The position numbers and the translations under genes were made by a program. Source: Flavobacterium sp. (GTDB lineage Bacteria > Bacteroidota > Bacteroidia > Chitinophagales > Chitinophagaceae). Taken from it: a DNA stretch of 37,815 bases. Numbering within the stretch: the first letter of the stretch is position 1; the number at the start of each line of letters is the position of its first letter. The DNA lies in the NCBI GenBank assembly GCA_030053925.1, contig JASGCX010000011.1:1-37815 (forward strand), given 5' to 3'. Below are positions 33,278 through 37,815 of the stretch, in pieces. A model generated the notes under the pieces. The model made no database searches, was not told where the DNA came from, and saw only the letters and a list, made by a program, of their open reading frames with translations.

Positions 33278-33372
33278 AGGAACACGGATAACACGGATAA
33301 AACAGATTTTCACTGATTGCGGTTTTCTAAAAATCCGCTTTTATCCATTCAATCTGTGTCATCAGCGTTCCT
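33278..33372. repeat. 95-bp inverted dispersed-repeat element between the SDR gene and rarA
   Basis: The left arm AGGAACACGGATAACACGGA begins 5 bases after the SDR stop. The right arm, read on the minus strand, is AGGAACGCTGATGACACAGA and begins 10 bases after the rarA stop. The centre GCGGTTTT/AAATCCGC (33319-33338), flanked by T-tracts, is a plausible bidirectional terminator. Confidence 0.88.
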
Positions 33373-33382
33373 ATTCTTCGCT

Positions 33383-34648
33383 TTAATACCCATATTTTTC
33401 TTGCCACCTATCTTTTAAAAATTTGCGTAGTTCATTTTCTCTTGCATTGTTGCCGGGCTTGTAAAAGCTAGTGCCTATCAGTGGTGCAGGCAAATATTCT
33501 TGTGGTATAAAATTATTTTCGCCAAGGTGCGAGTACTGATAATTTTTACCATAATTCATGTCTTTCATCAACTTGGTAGGTGCATTGCGAATGTGTAAGG
33601 GCACTGGTAAATCGCCATGTTGCTGCACCGCTTGCAAGGCACTACCAATAGCTTCGTAAGCTGCATTACTTTTGGCCGATGAGGCTAAATATGTAGCACA
33701 TTGGCTTAAAATAATTCTACTTTCTGGATAGCCAATTTTACTCACCGCATCAAAAGTGGCATTAGCCAATAGCAGCGCATTAGGGTTAGCATTACCAACA
33801 TCTTCACTCGCAAAAATGAGCATTCTACGAGCAATAAATTTTACATCTTCACCACCTTCTATCATGCGGGCAAGCCAGTACACAGCACCGTTAGGGTCGC
33901 TGCCTCGCATACTTTTTATAAAGGCCGAAATAATATCGTAATGCTGTTCACCTTGCTTATCGTACAGGGCTATTTTTTGCTGTGCAATGGTCATTACCAT
34001 GGCATCGGTTACAGTAATATCTTTCTGTTTGTATTGGCTAATTACTAGTTCAAACAAGTTCAATAATTTTCTAGCATCGCCACCAGAAATTTTAATGAGT
34101 GCAGCCGTTTCTTGCAAGGTGATATTATGCTGTTTCAGCACAGCATCTTTGGCAATTACCTGGTGCAATAAATTCACCAAATCCTGTTCCTGCAAGGCAC
34201 GCAATACGTACACCTGACTTCTACTTAGCAAGGCACTGTTTACTTCAAACGATGGATTTTCGGTAGTAGCACCTATCAATGTAATTGTTCCTTTTTCAAC
34301 AGCACCAAGCAAAGCATCTTGTTGGCCTTTGTTAAAGCGGTGAATTTCATCAATAAATAAAATGGTTTTACTCAGTTTTTTGGCTTGCTCTATTACTTCA
34401 CGCACCTCTTTTACACCACTGCTTATAGCACTCAATTGAAAATAACCAATGTTTAACGTATGTGCAATAATATTGGCAATAGTGGTTTTGCCCACACCTG
34501 GCGGCCCCCACAAAATCATAGAAGGTATTTGCCCTTGCTCAATGGCTTTACGCAAAATGCTGCCCTTGCCAGTAAGGTGTTCTTGCCCTATCAACTCGTC
34601 TAAAGTGGTGGGGCGCATTCTTTCGGCTAAAGGCATGTTGGTAGTCAT
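33383..34648 (-). CDS. rarA: Replication-associated recombination protein RarA (MgsA)
   Basis: An AAA+ ATPase of the clamp-loader clade that acts at stalled replication forks. From the start at 34648 ([19 protein letters not shown]) it has 421 residues. LAERMRP and DELIGQEHL are the family start; Walker A is [15 protein letters not shown], Walker [20 protein letters not shown], sensor 1 is [13 protein letters not shown], and [13 protein letters not shown] is the sensor 2 Arg helix. The C-terminal tetramerisation part has [20 protein letters not shown] and YGKNYQYSH. The upstream in-frame ATG adds 13 unconserved residues and was rejected. Confidence 0.95.
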   Translation of the reverse strand: MTTNMPLAERMRPTTLDELIGQEHLTGKGSILRKAIEQGQIPSMILWGPPGVGKTTIANIIAHTLNIGYFQLSAISSGVKEVREVIEQAKKLSKTILFIDEIHRFNKGQQDALLGAVEKGTITLIGATTENPSFEVNSALLSRSQVYVLRALQEQDLVNLLHQVIAKDAVLKQHNITLQETAALIKISGGDARKLLNLFELVISQYKQKDITVTDAMVMTIAQQKIALYDKQGEQHYDIISAFIKSMRGSDPNGAVYWLARMIEGGEDVKFIARRMLIFASEDVGNANPNALLLANATFDAVSKIGYPESRIILSQCATYLASSAKSNAAYEAIGSALQAVQQHGDLPVPLHIRNAPTKLMKDMNYGKNYQYSHLGENNFIPQEYLPAPLIGTSFYKPGNNARENELRKFLKDRWQEKYGY

Positions 34649-34719
34649 AACAAGAGTACTTTCACACAAAGAACGCAAACAAAACAAATGGTAGAAGCAA
34701 TTATTTTGGTGACTAGCAT

Positions 34720-34874
34720 AGGTGCTACCGCACCTACGGTGCTTTTTTAAAACACTTAGAATACATATTTTCTACAAACAGGAAGCCACGATGTGGCTAT
34801 TTCGCCGTTGTTGCGTCTTTGACCAACAACGACTAGTAAGTGCTGTTGGTCAAAGCAACACCAACAGCAGCGAA
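34720..34874. repeat. REP-like palindromes upstream of rarA
   Basis: A TAGGTGCTACCGCACCTACGG cluster (two overlapping palindromes, followed by TTTTTT) begins near 34720. AGCCACGATGTGGCT lies at about 34784-34798. A long imperfect hairpin spans 34801-34874, containing CTTTGACCAACA (34817-34828) perfectly paired with TGTTGGTCAAAG (34844-34855). This fills the spacer between rarA and the DUF2335 gene. Confidence 0.6.
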
Positions 34875-34897
34875 AAATGGATACTTAATGTTGTAAT

Positions 34898-35398
34898 TTA
34901 CTTATCATCTTCTTTTTTGGTTAGCTTTCCCAATGCAAAAACTCCAACTAAAGCAACCAAATCAATTGTTCCTATTATTGTACCTGAAACATCGTGTCCA
35001 GAATAAATCAAAAAACCAGAAACTATTAAAAAAGCCATTGCAATAATAAACCCATATAATTGTCCGCTCTTGCTTTGCCGTATTTCTTCATCCATTACGG
35101 TTCTTTCTCTTTCCATACGATGTCTTGATTGTTGTTCAATCAAAGACACTATCCTATCTGCTCCGTTTGGTAAAGCTTCGTTGTAACCAATTAAAAAATC
35201 TGGTGGCGGTAATGGACTCCTAAAAGTCTCTTTTTTCATTAAAACAGAAATCGCCATCACCGCTTTTTGTTGCGGCTCTGGCAAGTCTTTTATTATAAAC
35301 TTAACATCTTCAGGTATAACTCCTTCTGATTCAGATTTTTCTATTTCTTGTTCATTTCCTTTTAGAGCGTCATCATCTGGAATTTGAATTTCAGCCAT
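34898..35398 (-). CDS. DUF2335 membrane protein
   Basis: A 166-residue protein with the DUF2335 pattern: RSPLPPPDFLIGYNEALPNGADRIVSLIEQQ followed by HRMERE, then two transmembrane helices (about 117-160: YGFIIAMAFLIVSGFLIYSG and IIGTIDLVALVGVFALGKL). The acidic N-terminus (about 1-30) has no known role. The family occurs on phages and mobile regions and its function is unknown. Its start overlaps the stop of the small upstream gene by 8 bases, so the two are probably co-translated. Confidence 0.82.
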   Translation of the reverse strand: MAEIQIPDDDALKGNEQEIEKSESEGVIPEDVKFIIKDLPEPQQKAVMAISVLMKKETFRSPLPPPDFLIGYNEALPNGADRIVSLIEQQSRHRMERERTVMDEEIRQSKSGQLYGFIIAMAFLIVSGFLIYSGHDVSGTIIGTIDLVALVGVFALGKLTKKEDDK

Positions 35399-35624
35399 TA
35401 CAAGATATTTTAAATGATTTTTTAGGATTTTTTCTCAAAACTATCTTTATATCTTGTGCTATTACACCAAAATCATTTTCTAATGCCAAATTATCTGCTA
35501 TTACTTCTGATTCAGAAGTATTGAATTTAAAATATCTGCCACTAATATTCAAAATACTCCCAGCTCCTATTATGAAATTTGTTCTAGGGAACAATATGTT
35601 TGTTCTATGTTTTTGTTTCAACAT
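35391..35624 (-). CDS. Small hypothetical protein coupled to the DUF2335 gene
   Basis: A 77-residue basic, beta-rich protein from the start at 35624 (MLKQKHRTNILFPRTN); a start 7 codons earlier is possible. The segments NFIIGAGSILNISGRYFKF and ENDFGVIAQDIKIVL suggest a small beta-barrel or sandwich. I do not recognise the family. Its stop overlaps the next start (ATGGCTGA), supporting a real gene. It may be a partner of the DUF2335 protein. Confidence 0.55.
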   Translation of the reverse strand: MLKQKHRTNILFPRTNFIIGAGSILNISGRYFKFNTSESEVIADNLALENDFGVIAQDIKIVLRKNPKKSFKISCNG

Positions 35625-35645
35625 GGCTTTTGTTTTTAGTGTCAC

Positions 35646-36030
35646 TTTAAAATGTAAGTTGCAAATAGATTAATTAATAACCAAAAAATATTTTGAACCA
35701 GATTAATCAACTCAAAAGTATTCTTTTAGTTCATTTAAAAATGTTAATTAAAATCGACTAGTGTAATCAAGTATATCATTGCCAATAAGTTTCGATTCAA
35801 TTTATTTTTCCAACAAAGCAAAGAAGGCAATTACTATAGAAACCCTTTGCCTTCGTTGCCTCGTTGCGTGAAATACCAAAAGCCCAAACACATTCTACAG
35901 CCGCAGTGTGCAATCCGCAACGGCGGACAAGCTGCCTATTTCGGCGGGCTTTGTACTAGCAATGACCAATGAAAATTAATCTAACGCTAGAAAACTGAAA
36001 GTGTTGTTATTGCACTGTAGAAATGTAGTA
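35646..36030. other. Gene-free 385-base stretch with REP-like remains
   Basis: The first part is AT-rich and unremarkable. Around 35881-35955 lie GCCC/GGGC ends enclosing TCCGCAACGGCGGA and a 22-base copy (35891-35912) of a repeat also found at 21253-21274. No coding potential is evident. Confidence 0.6.
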
Positions 36031-36537
36031 TTATTCTTCATCAAACAAATGCTGGTACTGCTTTACAAAGCGAAAGCTCATAAATGTATGTACCAATAGC
36101 AATACAGCGTAAGTAAGCATACCGCAAAACATAACTATCATCGCATTTTTAAACACTTGTATCGGTAATTTTTGGCCTTGCATTTTGCTTTGCATTACCA
36201 TCATCTGTTGATACATTTCTTGTAGTACTTCTGGATGTAATAACAGGGTAATAATCTGCGTAATCATTAGTAAACAAAAGCCAATACACACGTAGCCATT
36301 TACTTTTATCCAATGTTTCAGGCTTGCTTTTAAAGGCTTGTGTTGCTCTATACCACTATTTAAAAAACGAAAGCTGGAGAAAGTATAAATAACTGTGCAG
36401 CTTATCATAAACACTGGTAACAATACCCCAATGTTGCCTAAAGACATTACTAGCATTAGCAAGGCTAAAAGCCCCATCAATACTTCAATTGGTAGTAAAA
36501 TAAAAGTGAGTATTCTGTATATTTTTATTCCTAACAT
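36031..36537 (-). CDS. Four-helix integral membrane protein, unknown function
   Basis: A 168-residue membrane protein with four predicted helices: about 8-32 (LTFILLPIEVLMGLLALLML), 34-58 (IGVLLPVFMISCTVIYTF), 78-100 (VNGYVCIGFCLLMITQIITLLL) and 131-153 (NAMIVMFCGMLTYAVLLLVH). A Met/Gln-rich loop (MYQQMMVMQSKMQGQK) lies between the third and fourth. I do not recognise a family. It lies 84 bases downstream of the alpha-E gene on the same strand but behind a strong terminator, so it is probably transcribed separately. Confidence 0.6.
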   Translation of the reverse strand: MLGIKIYRILTFILLPIEVLMGLLALLMLVMSLGNIGVLLPVFMISCTVIYTFSSFRFLNSGIEQHKPLKASLKHWIKVNGYVCIGFCLLMITQIITLLLHPEVLQEMYQQMMVMQSKMQGQKLPIQVFKNAMIVMFCGMLTYAVLLLVHTFMSFRFVKQYQHLFDEE

Positions 36538-36576
36538 AGCTATCTTTTCAGGCCTGCAAGATGAACTATTTTTATG

Positions 36577-36618
36577 TAAAAAGCCCTACAAAAATTCGGA
36601 ATTTTTGTAGGGCTTTTG
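36577..36618. terminator. Terminator after the alpha-E gene
   Basis: AAAAAGCCCTACAAAAATTC pairs with GAATTTTTGTAGGGCTTTT almost perfectly. It begins 4 bases after the stop of the minus-strand alpha-E gene and could serve both directions. Confidence 0.85.
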
Positions 36619-36621
36619 GCT

Positions 36622-37563
36622 TTAAACGTAAGAGAAAAAACTTTGGCCTATCATATTGCTAAAGGCGGCAAGTTCTGTTCTAATTTCTTCAAAAAATGCT
36701 TCTAAATTATTAGCGTTTAGTGTGTCAAAATCGGTGTATTCTACTTTACTTAACAATCTACCAAAGCGTTTAGTGATGGCATCTTTATGTTCGGTATTGT
36801 TTTCTTGCAATACATCTGCCAAGTATTTTGATGTACGGCTAAGTGAGTACATAATACTTCTTGTAAAGTCTTTATTAAACACAACTTGGTGCAAAGCATT
36901 TTCGTTATGCGAAGCACTTCTGTATGTTTTAAGATGCAACTCGTAGCCAGATAAGGCCAATAACATTGGACGCCATTGTAAAATATCTTTTTCTTCGTCC
37001 AATTTATAGTCTATCATACTAAAAAACTTATCGGCTACTTCTATGGTAATAAAGCAGCGTTCAATGTATCTACCAAGGTTCATAAAAGCCCACCCAAGCC
37101 CACGAGGCATAGTAGTATCGGTAACGCCATTGTACAAAATACTTTCTTTGCTAAACGTATCTACAAGTTCAAGTGCTTCATAGCTTCTAAGCTTGCCCTC
37201 TAGGTTAGGCGCATTAATAGCATGATACATACCATTTACTTGTTCCCATACTTCTTTAGTGATGTTGTCTTGTATAGCACGTGCATTTTCTCTAGCCTTG
37301 CCCATAATGCATTTTAGCGAGTTGGGGTTGCCAGTATTTAGTAACAATTCTTTTAAAGCGGCTTCAGTATTAAACTGCATGGTTTCAATAGCAGCTTCAT
37401 TGCTATTTGAAAATATTTGTAAAATATGCTGCCAGCTAAGGTTGTTAGTTACACCCTTGTCAAACATTAAAATGTAGTTAGTCATGGTGCAGCGCAATAG
37501 GCCATCTGCACGTTCCATATATCTATTGGTCCAAAATAATGAATCTGCAATTCTACTAAGCAT
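36622..37563 (-). CDS. Alpha-E domain-containing protein (DUF403)
   Basis: A 313-residue alpha-helical protein of the alpha-E family, which nearly always accompanies a circularly permuted ATP-grasp (DUF404/DUF407) and a transglutaminase-like protein in a predicted peptide-ligation system of unknown product. MLSRIADSLFWTNRYMERA is the family start, and PRGLGWAFMNLGRYIERC carries the second family motif. It is intact. The ATP-grasp partner would be expected just right of the window; an 82-bp tandem repeat lies in between. Confidence 0.92.
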   Translation of the reverse strand: MLSRIADSLFWTNRYMERADGLLRCTMTNYILMFDKGVTNNLSWQHILQIFSNSNEAAIETMQFNTEAALKELLLNTGNPNSLKCIMGKARENARAIQDNITKEVWEQVNGMYHAINAPNLEGKLRSYEALELVDTFSKESILYNGVTDTTMPRGLGWAFMNLGRYIERCFITIEVADKFFSMIDYKLDEEKDILQWRPMLLALSGYELHLKTYRSASHNENALHQVVFNKDFTRSIMYSLSRTSKYLADVLQENNTEHKDAITKRFGRLLSKVEYTDFDTLNANNLEAFFEEIRTELAAFSNMIGQSFFSYV

Positions 37564-37632
37564 GTTGTAATTGATTTATAAATTAATCGAAATAAATGGC
37601 AACACAGATTGAACAGATAGAAATGATTTTAT

Positions 37633-37815
37633 CGGATTTTGAAGTGTTGTATTGATTCAAGTATCTGCGAAAATCAGTTCAATCAGTGTCATCAGCGTTC
37701 CAATCATCATTCTACGGATTTTGAAGTGTTGTATTGATTCAAGTATCTGCGAAAATCAGCTCAATCAGTGTCATCAGCGTTCCAATCATCATTCTACGGA
37801 TTTTGAAGTGTTGTA
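37633..37815. repeat. 82-bp tandem repeat running off the right edge
   Basis: CGGATTTTGAAGTGTTGTAT recurs with exact 82-base spacing (GAAGTG at 37641, 37723 and 37805). The two full units differ at about one position (CAGTTC/CAGCTC). Each unit contains the dispersed AATCAGTGTCATCAGCGTTC sequence. The array is cut by the window end, so copy number is unknown. A related degenerate stretch (ACACAGATTGAACAGAT) precedes it at 37602. Confidence 0.9.

Noticed and set aside
37633-37815. Possible CRISPR array
   Set aside because: The units are contiguous 82-bp direct repeats with no unique spacers, and no cas gene is present. The 41-bp array before prfA and the heptamer and octamer arrays also lack spacers.

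Overview
The window is AT-rich chromosomal DNA from a member of the Bacteroidota, most likely a Chitinophagaceae-type bacterium (family level is inference). The evidence is a SusC/SusD outer-membrane pair with a downstream lipoprotein, TAnnTTTG-type -7 promoter elements, absence of Shine-Dalgarno sequences before most starts, and many families typical of this phylum (alpha-E/DUF403, DUF4760, LIC11966-type surface protein, Uma2, polysaccharide deacetylase with a long N-terminal domain). I see no prophage, intact insertion sequence, rRNA, tRNA or CRISPR array.

Layout. 1-5.9 kb: susC-susD-lipoprotein operon closed by a strong terminator. 6-11 kb: rlmN (minus), then a plus-strand run of an orphan LutB-like protein, a Uma2 nuclease-fold protein, a HicB-HicA toxin-antitoxin pair and a polysaccharide deacetylase, the last three with overlapping ends. 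11-17.6 kb: minus-strand purH, trmD, an S4-domain RNA-binding protein and a large outer-membrane propeller/barrel protein. 17.9-20.1 kb: a metallo-beta-lactamase-fold hydrolase and prfA, separated by a repeat-rich spacer. 20.2-23.9 kb: minus-strand Mpo1-like protein, a decayed gene, a DUF4760 protein, an interrupted small ORF, a TerC-family protein and methylmalonyl-CoA epimerase. 24-26.3 kb: iscS-iscU-iscA for Fe-S cluster assembly. 26.4-28.7 kb: an ABC exporter (ATPase plus permease). 28.9-33.3 kb: plus-strand phospholipase C-like protein, LIC11966-type protein, a small Cys-rich protein, a retropepsin-like protein, a lipoprotein and an SDR. 33.4-37.6 kb: minus-strand rarA, DUF2335 protein with a small partner, a membrane protein and an alpha-E protein.

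The genes are mostly ordinary housekeeping or accessory genes. What stands out is the spacer DNA. Nearly every spacer holds short-period repeats (7, 8 or about 9-11 bp), often as two arms in opposite orientation around a hairpin, and in convergent gene pairs the arms begin at or just after the two stop codons. Some repeats have entered genes. A palindromic GC-rich element is read in frame inside purH and iscA and also lies between iscU and iscA. A GTCAAYG-type heptamer is read in all three frames in linkers of purH and the deacetylase. Three or four proteins appear to have C-termini and stop codons supplied by dispersed repeats. I regard this repeat system as the best candidate for something little described here. 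It is seen directly in the sequence, but its function and novelty are inference.
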